Shown here one piece after another: positions 1 to 10,871 of a stretch of 64,000 bases of DNA. Each line of letters starts with the position of its first letter. Positions within the stretch are counted from its first letter, which is position 1. Made by a program: the position numbers and the translations under genes. The DNA is from WHSW01 sp963722175. Its GTDB lineage: Bacteria > Actinomycetota > Thermoleophilia > Solirubrobacterales > 70-9. Location of the stretch: the NCBI GenBank assembly GCA_963722175.1, contig CAVRKA010000006.1, forward strand, positions 200,133 through 264,132. The letters run 5' to 3'. Below the pieces are notes generated by a model. The model saw nothing but the letters and a program-made list of their open reading frames with translations. It was not told the origin of the DNA and did no database searches.

Positions 1-3000
1 GATCGCCAGCGAGGGCACGACGGTGTCGACGGTGAAGGTGCGGGTCTGGGTCACCGAGTTGCCCGCCCCGTCGGTCGCCCGGACGCGGAAGGTGTAAGCG
101 CCGTCGGCGAGGTCGGCGGCGGGCCGATGGCTGGTGGCGCCCGAGCAGGGACCGAAATTTGCGGTTCCGAGGTCGATCGAGCAGCTCAAGGTCGCTCCGG
201 CGCCCCCCGTGAAGGTGAACGTCGGGCGCGGGTCGTTGGTATCCCCGCTGGGACCGCCGGTGATCGCCAGCGACGGGGCGGCCGAGTCGACGGTGAAGCT
301 CCGGGTCTGGGTCGCCGAGTTGCCGGCCGCGTCGGTCGCCCGGACGCGGAACGTGTAGGACCCGTCGGCGAGATCGGAGGCCGGCTGGTGGCTGGAGGCG
401 CCCGAGCAGGCGCCGAAGTTGGCCGTGCCGGTGTCGATCGAGCACTGGACGGTCGCGCCGGCCTCGGCGCTGAAGTCGAACGTCGGGCGGGCGTCGCCGG
501 TGATGCCGGTCGGCCCGCCGGTGATCGAGAGGGTCGGCGGCGTGGTGTCGATGACGACCGTGAAGGCGCGCGTCTGGGTCGCCGCGTTGCCGGCCGCGTC
601 GGTGGCGCGGACCCGGAAGGTGTACGAGCCGGCGGCGAGGTCGGAGCTCGGCTGATGGCTGGAGGCGCCTGAGCAGGAGCCGAAGCTCGCGGTCCCGGTG
701 TCGATCGAGCACTCGACCGCCGCGCCGGACTCGGCGCTGAAATCGAAGCTCGGACGGACATCGGTGGTGGTGCCCGCCGGGCCACCCGTGATCGACAGCG
801 ACGGGGCCGCGGTGTCGACGCTGAAGGCGCGGGTCTGCGTGGTCGCATTGCCGGCTCCGTCGGCCGCCCGCACCCGGAAGGTGTAGGAGCCGTCGGCGAG
901 GTCGGCCGCTGGCTGATGGCTCGAAGCGCCGGAGCAGGGACCGAAGCCGGGGGTGCCGGTGTCGACCGAGCAGGTGACCGTGGAGCCGGCACCCGCGTTG
1001 AAGGTGAAGCTCGGCCGCGGGTCGTTGGTCGGCCCGGTCGGGCCACCGGTGATCGAAAGCGACGGGGCGGCGGTGTCGACGCTGAAGCTCCGGGTCTGGG
1101 TCGCTGCGTTGCCGGCCCCGTCGGTCGCCCGCACCCGGAAGGTGTAGTCGCCGTCAGACAGGTCGGAGCCCGGCTGATGGCCGGCGGCGCCCGAGCAGGC
1201 GCCGAAGTTGGCCGTGCCCGCGTCGATCGAGCACTCCACCACCGAGCCCGCACCGGCGTTGAAGCTGAACGCGGGCCGCTGGTCGCTGGTCGGCCCGCTC
1301 GGGCCGCCGGTGATCGAGAGCGTCGGGGCCACCGTGTCGACGCTGAAAGCGCGCGTCTGCGTGGCCGAGTTGCCGACCCCGTCGGCCGCCCGCACCCGGA
1401 AGGTGTAGTCGCCGTCGGCCAGGTCGGAGGCGGGCCCGTGGCTCGAGGCGCCCGAGCAGGGACCGAAGCTGGCGCTGCCGGTGTCGATCGAGCACTCCAC
1501 CGCCGAACCCGCGCCGGCGTTGAAGCTGAACGTTGGACGTGCGTCGCCGGTCGGCCCGGTCGGGCCGCCCGTGATCGACAGCGACGGCGCGACGGTGTCG
1601 ACGCTGAAGCTCCGGGTCTGGGTCGCCGAGTTGCCGGCCCCGTCGGCCGCCCGCACCCGGAAGGTGTAGTCGCCGTCCGCCAGGTCGGTGGCCGGCTGAT
1701 GGCTGGCGGCGCCCGAGCAGGAGCCGAAGCTCGCGCTGCCGGTGTCGATCGAGCAGGTGATCGTGGAGCCGCCCGAGGCCGTGAACGTGAAGGCAGGGCG
1801 AGCGTCGTTGGTCACGCCGGTGGGACCGCCGGTGATCGACAGCGACGGTGCCGCGGAGTCCACGGTGAAGCTCCGCGTCTGGGTCGCCGCGTTGCCGCCC
1901 CCGTCGGTCGCCCGGACGCGGAAGGTGTATGTGCCGTCGACGAGGTCGGCCGCGGGCTGATGGCTCGAGGCGCCCGAGCAGGAGCCGAAGCTCGCGGTGC
2001 CGGTGTCGATCGAGCACTGAACGGTCGCGCCGGCCTCGGCGTCGAAGGTGAAGGTCGGGCGATGGTCGCTCGTCGTGCCCGTGGGCCCGCCGGTGATCGA
2101 GAGCGTTGGCGGTGTGGCGTCGACGACGACCGTGAAGGCGCGCGTCCGGGTCACCGAGTTGCCGACGGCGTCGGTCGCCCTGACCCGGAAGGTGTAGCTG
2201 CCGTTCGCGAGGTCCGCGGCCGGCTGGTGGCTCGAGGCGCCCGAGCAGGAGCCGAAGCTGGGCGTTCCCGCGTCGATCGAGCACTCGACCGTCGAGCCGG
2301 CCTCGGCGTCGAAGTCGAAGCTCGGACGGGCATCGCTGGTCGTGCCCGCCGGGCCACCGGTGATCGACAGCGACGGGGCCGTCGTGTCGACGGTGAAGCT
2401 CCGGGTCTGGGTCGCCGAGTTGCCGGCCCCGTCGGTCGCCCGCACCCGGAAGGTGTAGTCGCCGTCGGTCAGGTCGGAGGCCGGCTGGTGACCGGCGGCG
2501 CCCGAGCAGGGACCGAAGCCGGCGCTGCCGGTGTCGATCGAGCACTCGACGGTCGAGCCGCCCGCGGCCGTGAACGTGAAGGCCGGGCGAGCGTCGTTGG
2601 TCACGCCGGTGGGACCGCCGGTGATCACCAGCGAGGGCGCGGATGTGTCGACGCTGAAGGTCTGAGTCCGGGTGGCCACGTTGCCGGCCGCGTCGGTGGC
2701 CCGGACGCGGAAGGTGTAGCTGCCGTTCGCGAGGTCGGCGGCCGGCTGGTGGCTCGAAGCGCCCGAGCAGGAGCCGAAGCTCGCGCTGCCGGTATCGATC
2801 GAGCACTGAACGGCGGAAGCGGCCTCGGCGTCGAAGGTGAACGTGGGCCGCGGGTCGCTGGTCGCTCCCGTCGGGCCACCGGTGATCGAGAGCGTCGGCG
2901 CGACCGTGTCGACGCTGAAGTCGCGCGTCTGCGTAGTCGAGTTGCCGGCCGCGTCGATCGCCCGGACGCGGAACGTGTAGTCGCCGTTCGCGAGGTCCGC

Positions 3001-5440
3001 GGCCGGCTGATGACCGGCGGCGCCCGAGCAGGGACCGAAGTTGGCGCTGCCGGCGTCGATCGAGCAGGTGACGGTGGAGCCGCCCGCGCCGGTGAAGGTG
3101 AAGCTCGGGCGAGCGTCGTTGGTCGCCGAGCTCGGGCCGCCGGTGATCGACAGCGCTGGCGCCGTGGTGTCGACGCTGAAGGCACGGGTCTGCGTGGTCG
3201 GGTTGCCTGCCCCGTCGGTCGCCCGGACCCGGAAGGTATAGGAGCCGTCGGCCAGGTCGGTGGCCGGCTGATGGCTGGAGGCGCCCGAGCAGGGGCCGAA
3301 GCCGGCGCTGCCGGTGTCGATCGAGCACTGAACGGTCGCGCCGGCCTCGGCGTCGAAGGTGAAGGTCGGGCGGGGAACGTTGGTGACGCCGGTGGGGCCG
3401 CCGGTGATCGAGAGGCTCGGCGGGACGTCATCGACGACCGTGAAGGCGCGCGTCTTGGTCGCCGAGTTGCCGGCCGCGTCGGTCGCGCGGACCCGGAAGG
3501 TGTAGCTGCCGTTCGCCAGGTCGGAGGCCGGCTGATGGCTGGACGCCCCGGAGCACGGCCCGAATCCGGCGAGCCCGGTGTCGATCGAGCACTCGACCGT
3601 CGCGCCGGCCTCGGCGCTGAAGTCGAAGGTCGGACGGGCCTCGCCGGTCGTGCCCGTCGGCCCGCCGGTGATCGACAGCGACGGCGCCGCGGTGTCGACG
3701 CTGAAGCTCCGCGTCTGGGTCGCCGCGTTGCCCGCGGCATCGGTCGCGCGGACCCGGAAGGTGAAGGAGGCGTCGGCGAGATCGGCGGCGGGCTGGTGGC
3801 TCGATGTGCCGGAGCAGGGACCGAAACTGGCGCTACCGGTGTCGACCGAGCACTCGAGGGCCGCGCCGGCGCCGGCCGTGAAGCTGAAGGTCGGGCGAGC
3901 GTCGTTGGTCACTCCGGTCGGTCCGCCGGTGATCGACAGCGACGGAGCGACGGTGTCGACGCTGAAGCCCCGCGTCTGGGTCGCCGCGTTGCCCGCGGCA
4001 TCGGTCGCCCGAACCCGGAAGGTGTAGGAGCCGTCGGCCAGGTCGGAGGCCGGCTGGTGGCTGGACGCGCCCGAGCAGGGGCCGAAGGCGGCGGTACCGG
4101 TGTCGATCGAGCACTCGACGGTCGCGCCGGCGCCGGCCGTGAAGCTGAAGGTCGGACGGGCATCGTTGGTCGCCGAGCTCGGACCGCCGGTGATCGACAA
4201 CGACGGCGCCGTGGTGTCGACGCTGAAGTCGCGAGTCTGCGTGGTCGAGTTGGCGGCCGCGTCGGTTGCCCGGACCCGGAAGGTGTAGTCACCGTCGGCC
4301 AGGTCGGAGGGCCGGCTGGTGGCCGGAGGCGCCCGAGCAGGGGCCGAAGCTGGCGGTACCGGTGTCGATCGAGCACTCCACCGCCGAACCCGCGCCGGCG
4401 TCGAAGGTGAACGCGGGCCGCGGGTCGCTGGTCACTCCCGTCGGGCCGCCGGTGATCGAGAGCGTCGGCGCGACGGTGTCGACGCTGAAGTCGCGGATCT
4501 GAGTGGTCGAGTTGGCGGCCGCGTCGGTCGCCCGGACCCGGAAGGTGTAGTCACCGTCGGCCAGGTCGGTAGGCCGGACTGTGTGGCCGGAGGCGCCCGA
4601 GCAGGGGCCGAACCCGGCGGTGCCCGTGTCGATCGAGCACTCGAGGGTCGCGCCGACCTCGGCGTCGAAGGTGAAGACCGGCCGCGGGTCGTCGGTCGCG
4701 CCGGCCGGTCCGCCGGTGATCGAGAGCGTCGGCGCGGTCGCGTCGAGGCTGAAGCTCTGCGTCCGGGTGGTCTGGTTACTCGCCGAGTCCGTCGCCCGCA
4801 CGCGGAACGTGTAGTCGCCGTCGGCCAGGTCGGACGCCGGCTGGTGGCTGGTCGCGCCCGAGCAGGAACCGAAGCTCGCTGTGCCCGTGTCGATCGAGCA
4901 CTCGACCGTCGCGCCGGCCTCGACGTCGAAGGTGAAGGTCGGGCGGGGGTCGTTCGTCAGGCCGGTGGGGCCGCCGGTGATCGAGAGCGTCGGCGGCGTG
5001 GCGTCGACGACCGTGAAGGTTTGCGTCTCGGTCACCGTATTGCCCGCGGCGTCGGTGGCCCGCACCCGGAATGTGTAGTCGCCGTGCTGCAGATCCGACG
5101 CGGGCTGGTGGCTCGCGGCGCCGGAGCAGGGCCCGAAGCTCGCGCTGCCGGTGTCGATCGAGCACTGCAGCGTGGCGCCGGCCTCGGCATCGAAGGTGAA
5201 CGTCGGGCGCTGGTCGGTGGTGATCCCGGTGGGACCGCCGGTGATCGAGAGCGTCGGGACGACCGTGTCGACGGAGAAGGCGCGGGCGGCGGTCGCGAAG
5301 TTGCCGAACTCGTCAGTCGCCCGGACGCGGAACACGTAGTCGCCCTCGGCGAGGGCGGCGGGCGGCTGGTGGCTCGAGGCACCGGAGCAGGGACCGAAGC
5401 TCGGGGTGCCCGCATCGAGCGAGCAGGTGTAAGGTCGCGT
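1..5440 (-). repeat. Tandem Ig-like domain repeat array, ~261-267 bp period, 21 units
   Basis: The conserved core gtgtcgatcgagca recurs at about 171, 432, 700, 960, 1220, 1483, 1744, 2005, 2271, 2539, 2797, 3055, 3318, 3580, 3841, 4102, 4364, 4629, 4890, 5152 and 5417. The spacing stays a multiple of three except at the two presumed indels. Units are similar but not identical, so the array is old enough to have diverged. Being GC-rich and repetitive, it is open in several wrong frames on both strands. Confidence 0.9.
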
Positions 5441-6878
5441 TCTCGTCGTTCGACGCGAACGTGAATGTGGGCCGAACCTGGTTCGTCGGCCCGGTAGGAC
5501 CGGAGTTGATCGTCGGGTCGAGGTCGATTCGCGTTCGCCACAGCTCGCTGCCACGGGTCCCGTCGTCGGCGGAGAAATGGAGCCGACCCTGAATGTCGAC
5601 GAGGTTATGAGGCGTACCGGGCCCGGTCGGGTTGATGTTCGCGACCTCGCCGGTGCCCGCCACGGTGCCGTCGCTGCTCCAGAGCTCGTTGTCGGTGCCG
5701 GCGGCGAAGAACAGTCTGCCCTGGGCGGTGGCGAAGCCTGCGCCCAGGGTGATCGCCGTGTCGCTGCTGCCCGGGGTGACGTCGAGCACCTGGGTCCCCG
5801 CCGAGCTGCCGTCGCTCTTCCACAGCTCCGACCCGTGCACGGTGTCGAAGCCGACGAAGAACACGGTGCCGCCGACCCGCTTCAGCGCCTGGCTCATCGA
5901 GTCCATCGCGTGTAGCTGGCTGGTTCCGAAGGCTGTACCGTCGCTGCTCCAAAGCCCCTGGCCCCCGAGGCCGCTGTCGGCCTTGAACAGGATCCGGTTG
6001 TTGAGCACCGTGAGACCGGCGGGGAAGCTGCTCGCCGGGACGGATCCGATCATCCCGGGGTTGATGTCGCTGACCAGGTAACTCGGGCCCCCGCCCAGGT
6101 TCTTGGCCCAGAGCTCACGGCCGTCTGCCTCCGTGCTGGCCGCGAAGAAGAGCGTCCCGTTGAGCTCCCACAGCTCGCCGGGATCGCTGCTGTCCGCACC
6201 GAGGTTGATGTCGTCCAGGATGCTCGTCCCGGCCTCGGTGCCGTCGCTGATCCAGAGCTCGGTGCCGTTGCTGCCGTCGTCGGCGGCGAAGTAGAGGGCG
6301 CCGTTCGCGGCGCTGAGCTCCTGTGGATTGCTGCCGTCCGACCCGTTCGGGTTGATGTCCTCAACCACCGATGTGCCGGCCTCGGTCCCGTCGCTCATCC
6401 AGAGCTCGGTACCGGCCGTGGCGTCGTCGGCGGCGAAGAACAGCGTCCCGGCGACGTCGGTGAGGTTGGAGGGATTGCTCGAATCGGTGCCGGGGCGCAG
6501 GTCCTCGACCAGGGCCGTCCCGGCCGCGGTCCCGTCGGTCTGGTAGAGCTCGGTGCCGGTCGAGTCCTCGGTCGCCGCGAACGCGAGGTTGCCGTCGACG
6601 GCGGTCATGTCGGCCGGGTGGCTGCCGGACGGCCCGGGGTTGATGTCCGCGACCATGTTCGTGCCCTCGACCGTGCCGTCGGTCGACCACAGCTCGGTCC
6701 CGTGATCAGCGTCCGTGGCCGCGAAGAAGACCACCCCGTCGACGTTGACGAAGTTCCCCGGCTCGCTCGAATCGACCCCTGTGTTGAGGTCCTTGACGAA
6801 CTCGGCGGTGACGGCTGCCGGCGCCGGAGCGGCCAACAGCAGCGCAGCCACGACGGTCGCGCAGGCGATGAGTCCCAT
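1..6878 (-). CDS. Giant secreted repeat protein: ELWxxDGT repeats followed by a long Ig-like repeat array (partial, frameshifted)
   Basis: The protein starts with a signal peptide (MGLIACATVVAALLLAAPAP then A-V-T-A-E-F). About 450 residues follow with ELWxxDGT repeats (GTELWSTDGT, GTELYQTDGT, GTELWMSDGT, GSELWKSDGS), probably a beta-propeller-like surface domain. From about 5440 leftward comes a tandem array of ~87-residue Ig-like domains. Each has an APTLSITGGPTG start, a conserved Cys pair (ECSID...GPCSGA) and a DGDYTFRVRATDAAGN end. I count 21 CSID cores before the window edge, and the gene continues beyond it. Single-base shifts occur near 5430 (at the junction of the two regions) and near 4309 (ggaggg versus the usual ggagg). 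The frame is open from there to base 1. ATG 6878 gives the best signal peptide; ATG 6911 would add 11 residues. Likely a cell-surface or adhesin-type protein; the ligand is unknown. Confidence 0.8.
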
Positions 6879-6935
6879 TCGGGTCACAGGGACTACATCG
6901 GCCTCGTACATTCGTCCTTGAGCGAAATCGAACAC

Positions 6936-6949
6936 GCGAAACGTTTCGC
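6936..6949. promoter_or_regulatory. Perfect 14-bp palindrome, LacI-family-operator-like
   Basis: gcgaaacgtttcgc is a perfect inverted repeat with a central CG, the usual form of LacI/GalR-family operators. It lies in the 135-bp divergent region between the repeat protein (start 6878) and the ceramidase-like gene (start 7014). It could control either side. No lacI-type gene is in the window. Confidence 0.5.
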
Positions 6950-6998
6950 TCCTTCGGCGCCGCCAAGGCGAACCGGCGCGCCGGCGCGGGGAGCTTCT

Positions 6999-7004
6999 TA
7001 CAAT
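6999..7004 (+). promoter_or_regulatory. -10 box TACAAT, 9 nt upstream of the ceramidase start
   Basis: TACAAT fits the actinobacterial TANNNT -10 and ends 9 nt before ATG 7014. There is no Shine-Dalgarno sequence, so a leaderless or near-leaderless mRNA is likely. Confidence 0.5.
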
Positions 7005-7013
7005 CGCGTTCGG

Positions 7014-8579
7014 ATGGGGATTTGGAGGGGTCATGCGCGCGCATCGCGGGTCGCTGCGATCGGAAGCGCGCTCGCTGCGCTCGCGCTCGTCGCCGCCGTG
7101 CCCGCGACCGGCACGGCCGCTGCGGCGACACAGGGGTCCGCCGGCTACCGCGTCGGCATCGCGCAGCGCTCGATCAGCCCCGATCCGGACGGCACCTTCG
7201 CCGGCCAGCCCGTCTACCTGGGCGGTTACGGGATCGGCGGCGGCAGTCCGGCCTTTGCCGGGCGGGCGGCGACCGGCATCCTCGGCAGCGGGCCGAGCGT
7301 GCGCGCGTTCGCCGTCGCCGACCGGGATGGCAGCGCCTTCGCCATCGCCGACATCGAGACCCAGGGCTGGTTCGTCGCCACCAAGGACGGCCCCTACGGC
7401 CTGCTCGACATGCGCGAGGCCGTGGAGGACCGGACCGGCGGCAACCTCGACGCCGAGCACGTCGTCCTCCAGACCGACCACAGCCACTCGGGCGCCGACA
7501 CGCTCGGCGTGTGGGGCGGCGTGCCGCCGGAGTACCGCAGCTACATGTTCGACCAGACCGTCGACGCGGTCGTCGACGCCTACACCAGCATGCGCCAGGG
7601 CAGGCTCTACTACGGCACCGCGCCCGGGCGCGATCTGCTCTCGAACCAGTTCGAGTACGACGCCGCGAACGGCAACGACGTCGTGGACTCGGACGTGCGC
7701 GTCTTGCAGGCTCGCGACAAGCGCGGACGACCGTTCGCGACGCTCCTGAACTTCTCCGCGCACTCCACCGTCCTCGGCTCGAGCAACACCAAGATCTCGG
7801 GCGACTGGGTGCAGCTGGCCAACCCGATTCTCGAGCGTCGCTTCGGCGGCGAGGCGATGACGATCGTCGGAACGCTCGGACGCACGCAGCCGGGCGACCG
7901 CGGCTGCAGCGATCCGGCGGCGACGGGCGACGACGCGCAGAACCTCTGCAAGCTGCGCGACTACGCGCGCCGGGTCGTCGACCGCGCCGCGGACGCCGCC
8001 GCCGCGGCCGAGCCGGTCGGGGGCGACCCGGTCGTGGCCGCGCGCTCGTACCTGATCGAGGACGTCGCCTCGAGCCCACTCCTGCTCGGCCTCCTCTACG
8101 GCGGCGACCCGATCGGCGTCCCGATCAACCGCACGATCACACCGCCCTGGTTGACGGGCAACGTGCTCGGCACCGTCACGGCGACCGCGCGGATCGGCGA
8201 GGTCCTGCTCTCCTCCGGCCCGGGAGAGATGTATCCGCAGATCCCGCTCAAGGTCGCGCAGACCGTGCCGGCCCGCGGCTACATGACCGCCGGCCTGGCC
8301 AACGACCAGCTCGGCTACCTGATCGCCCCGTACGAGTCCTACCCGGAGCCCATCCGCCGCTCGTTCTTCAACGAGCGGGGCGACGAGGTCAGCCCGATCG
8401 ACAACGACAACTACTTCTTCAACGTCTCGCACACGATGGGCGAACGCGTGACCTGCTCGCTGCTGCGCGGCGCCGGCGAGCTGTTCGGCGAGGACCTCGC
8501 GTACCGCGACAGCTATGACCGCTGCGCGGCGTTCGCCAACGATCTGCTGTTCGCGCACGGCGCCGACACCGGCGACTGA
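7014..8579 (+). CDS. Secreted neutral/alkaline ceramidase-like protein
   Basis: A 521-residue protein with an N-terminal signal peptide (hydrophobic AAIGSALAALALVAAVPATG). It then matches the N-terminal domain of neutral/alkaline non-lysosomal ceramidases: YRVGIAQRSISPDPDG, YLGGYGIGGG, the metal/active-site region TDHSHSGADT, and LNFSAHSTVLGSSN with a further candidate Zn-binding His. Family members cleave the N-acyl bond of ceramides or related amides outside the cell; this exact substrate is unknown. The reading frame is intact. ATG 7014 is chosen because it begins the signal peptide and sits 9 nt after TACAAT. The stop is 1 bp before the start of the next gene, a GH36-like glycosidase, so the two are probably co-transcribed. 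Confidence 0.8.
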   Translation: MGIWRGHARASRVAAIGSALAALALVAAVPATGTAAAATQGSAGYRVGIAQRSISPDPDGTFAGQPVYLGGYGIGGGSPAFAGRAATGILGSGPSVRAFAVADRDGSAFAIADIETQGWFVATKDGPYGLLDMREAVEDRTGGNLDAEHVVLQTDHSHSGADTLGVWGGVPPEYRSYMFDQTVDAVVDAYTSMRQGRLYYGTAPGRDLLSNQFEYDAANGNDVVDSDVRVLQARDKRGRPFATLLNFSAHSTVLGSSNTKISGDWVQLANPILERRFGGEAMTIVGTLGRTQPGDRGCSDPAATGDDAQNLCKLRDYARRVVDRAADAAAAAEPVGGDPVVAARSYLIEDVASSPLLLGLLYGGDPIGVPINRTITPPWLTGNVLGTVTATARIGEVLLSSGPGEMYPQIPLKVAQTVPARGYMTAGLANDQLGYLIAPYESYPEPIRRSFFNERGDEVSPIDNDNYFFNVSHTMGERVTCSLLRGAGELFGEDLAYRDSYDRCAAFANDLLFAHGADTGD

Positions 8580-8580
8580 G

Positions 8581-10802
8581 ATGCGCCGTGCCGTCGCCGT
8601 TGTGGCACTGGTCGCCGCGACCGCCTCGGCCCCCGGCGCCGCCCGCGCGGCCGACTATCGCGACGGCTCCGTGCACGCGACGCGTCTCCCCCACACAGGT
8701 CGTGCTGGGCAACAACCTCGTCGAGCGCCGCTGGGACCGGACCGCGTTCCGGACCACCGCGCTCGTCGACCGGCGCGGGCGCGACCGCGTCTGGAGCGCG
8801 GGCCGCCGGGACTTCTCGCTCACCGTCGCCGGCGTGAAGGTCGGCAGCGAGGCCCTTCACGTCGAGTCCGTGGACGTCACCGAGCTCGACCGCGGTGGCC
8901 TCCGCGTGCGGATGGAGCTGAGCGCTCCCGCCTCGGTTCCGGGGTTGGCGATCACGCGAGTCGCAGAGGCCTATCCGGGCGTGGCCGGTTTCCGCGTCCA
9001 GACGGTGGTGGAGTCGCCGGTGCCGGTGGCGCTCGCGCGCGCGACCCTGGACGAGGCCGCCGTCGGCAAGGCGGCGCCGACGATCCACGCGTTCCGCGCC
9101 GGCGCGGACTGGCGTGAGCCCGACTGGCCGGGGCCGCCGCTCGCGGTGGGTGACCCGCACGCCGGGACCTGGCGCGAGAGCAGCCACGCCGGTTCCGGCG
9201 AGTCGCTGCGCCGGCCGGGCGAGTGGCTGTCGATGCGGGATGGGAGCCGCAGCCTGTTCATGGTCATGGAGCGAAACGACTTCCCATCCTCCCGCGTCGC
9301 CTACGACGGGAAGGTCGCGGGTGTTCAAGTGGACTGGAGCCGCGACGTGATCAGCTTCGGGCCGCTCGAGGAGTCGATCCACGTGGAGAACCCGGCCGAC
9401 GGCCCCGCCCGGGTCCGGCTCGTGCGCCCCGGCGAGCCCCTCGCCCTCGGTGCGGTCTTCACCGGCGTCGGGCAGGACGGCGCCGACGAGCCGTGGCAGT
9501 TTCACCGCTACCTGACCGAGCACCGGCTCGCCCCGTACGAACATGCGGTGACGTTCAACTCGAACGGGATCGACGAGAACCGGATCTCGACCGGCGCCAA
9601 GGACGACATGGACATCGCGACCGTGCGCGAGGTCGCGTCGATCGCGCGCCGGCTCGGGCGTCGAGACCTTCATCCTCGACGACGGCTGGCAGGCCCGCTC
9701 GGGGGACTGGCAGCCGGACTCGCCGGCGTATCCGGAGCCGCGTTGGGACGGGAACGCCGGCTCGACCTTCGCGCCGCGCTTCCCGGATTCGGAGTTCCAG
9801 GCCGTGCGCGAGGCGATCGCGCCGATGCGGCTCGGCCTGTGGATGAGCCCGACGTCGTTCAACCCGTCCTCCGCGGCGTTCCAGAGCCACCCCGAGTGGG
9901 CGTGCGCACCGCTGGGCGACGGGCTCGCCGCCTACAACCTCGCCGATGCCGACGGCGGGTCCAACGAGGCCGGGATCGGGGCCTGGGGCCCGGCCGCGCT
10001 GCCCCACGTCGAGGCTCGGATCCGCGACGGGATCGAGAACTGGGGGGTCGCGTACTGGAAGTTCGACTTCCTCCTCTGGCTCGACTGCGCGGGGCCGGAC
10101 GGCGTGAGCGACCTCTACGAGTTCCACGACGCGTTCCTCGCGATGCTCGACCGCCTGCAGCTCGACTACCCCGGCGTGACCTTCGAGATCGACGAGACGA
10201 ACGACTACCGCCTCTTCCCGTTCGAGTCGGTCTCGCGCGGGCCGACCTGGTTCCAGAACGGCGGCCCGAGCCCCGACCGCATGCTGCACAACCTCTGGAA
10301 CCTGAGCCCCTACGTCCCGGCGTTCGCGCTCGGCCAGGAGGCGCTCGCCAACCGCGACTTCGCGACCTACCCGGTCGACACGCTGATGACCGCGTCACTG
10401 CTCTCGCACATCACCTTCTTCCAGGACATCCGCCGCCTGCCGGACGCGGTCATCGACCAGGTCCGACCCTGGACCGACTTCTACGCGCGCAACCGCGACC
10501 TGCTCGACGGCGTCGTCTACCCGCTGCTCGACGATCCGCTCGAGCGCGGCTGGACCGCGCTCCAGGCGTGGGACCCGCGCCGGGGCGAGGGTGCGCTCCT
10601 CGCGTTCCGCCAGGGCTCCGCCGACGCCTCGCGGACCATCGCCCTGCGAAACGTCCCGGGCGGCCGCAGCTTCGCGCTCTACGGGGGCGCGGACGAGACG
10701 CCGTTGGGGACGACCACCTCCGCCGAGCTCCGCCGCGGCCTGCACATCGAGATCCCGGAGGCCGAGGGGTCCCGGGTGCTGCTGATCAGGGCCGCGGACT
10801 GA
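8581..10802 (+). CDS. Secreted GH36-like alpha-galactosidase/melibiase (two frameshifts)
   Basis: The protein starts with a signal peptide (MRRAVAVVALVAATASAPGA, then ARAADY). A beta-sandwich N-terminal region follows (VVLGNNLVERRWDRTAF), then a catalytic barrel with FILDDGWQ, LGLWMSPTSFNPSS and YWKFDFLLW. The Asp of KFD corresponds to the GH36/GH-D nucleophile position. A C-terminal beta domain ends LLIRAAD. The sequence is whole only if two frameshifts are corrected: one near 8690 in a run of five C, and one near 9658 where an extra G splits RRLG from VETFILDDGWQ. Both lie in homopolymers and are probably sequencing errors. The gene follows the ceramidase-like gene after 1 bp. Alpha-galactosidase is the best guess; other clan GH-D specificities cannot be excluded. 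Confidence 0.75.
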
Positions 10803-10833
10803 CTGAGACCAACGCCTCGCACGTCGCGGGCCC

Positions 10834-10862
10834 TTGCCGCGCCACGGGGGCTGGAGTAAGGT
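10834..10862 (+). promoter_or_regulatory. Candidate promoter TTGCCG-N17-TAAGGT
   Basis: A -35-like TTGCCG (10834-10839) lies 17 bp before TAAGGT (10857-10862), which ends 9 nt before GTG 10872. No ribosome binding site is present, so a near-leaderless transcript of the CSLREAI gene is predicted. Confidence 0.45.
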
Positions 10863-10871
10863 CGCAGAACG

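Noticed and set aside
916..4410. Long plus-strand open frame (over 1100 codons) across the Ig repeat array
   Set aside because: It is the antisense of the repeat units. GC-rich repeats of constant, multiple-of-three length stay open in several frames. Its Arg/Gly/Val-rich translation has no domain, whereas the minus-strand frame gives regular Ig-like modules.
1..5440. CRISPR-like periodic repeats
   Set aside because: The period (~261 bp) and the coding nature of both repeat and spacer fit protein domains, not 25-40 bp CRISPR repeats with unique spacers.
6912..8558. Minus-strand open frame antisense to the ceramidase gene, continuous with the repeat protein
   Set aside because: Low-complexity translation, no signal peptide, and it lies opposite a well-supported enzyme. 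The repeat protein has a clear signal peptide beginning at 6878.
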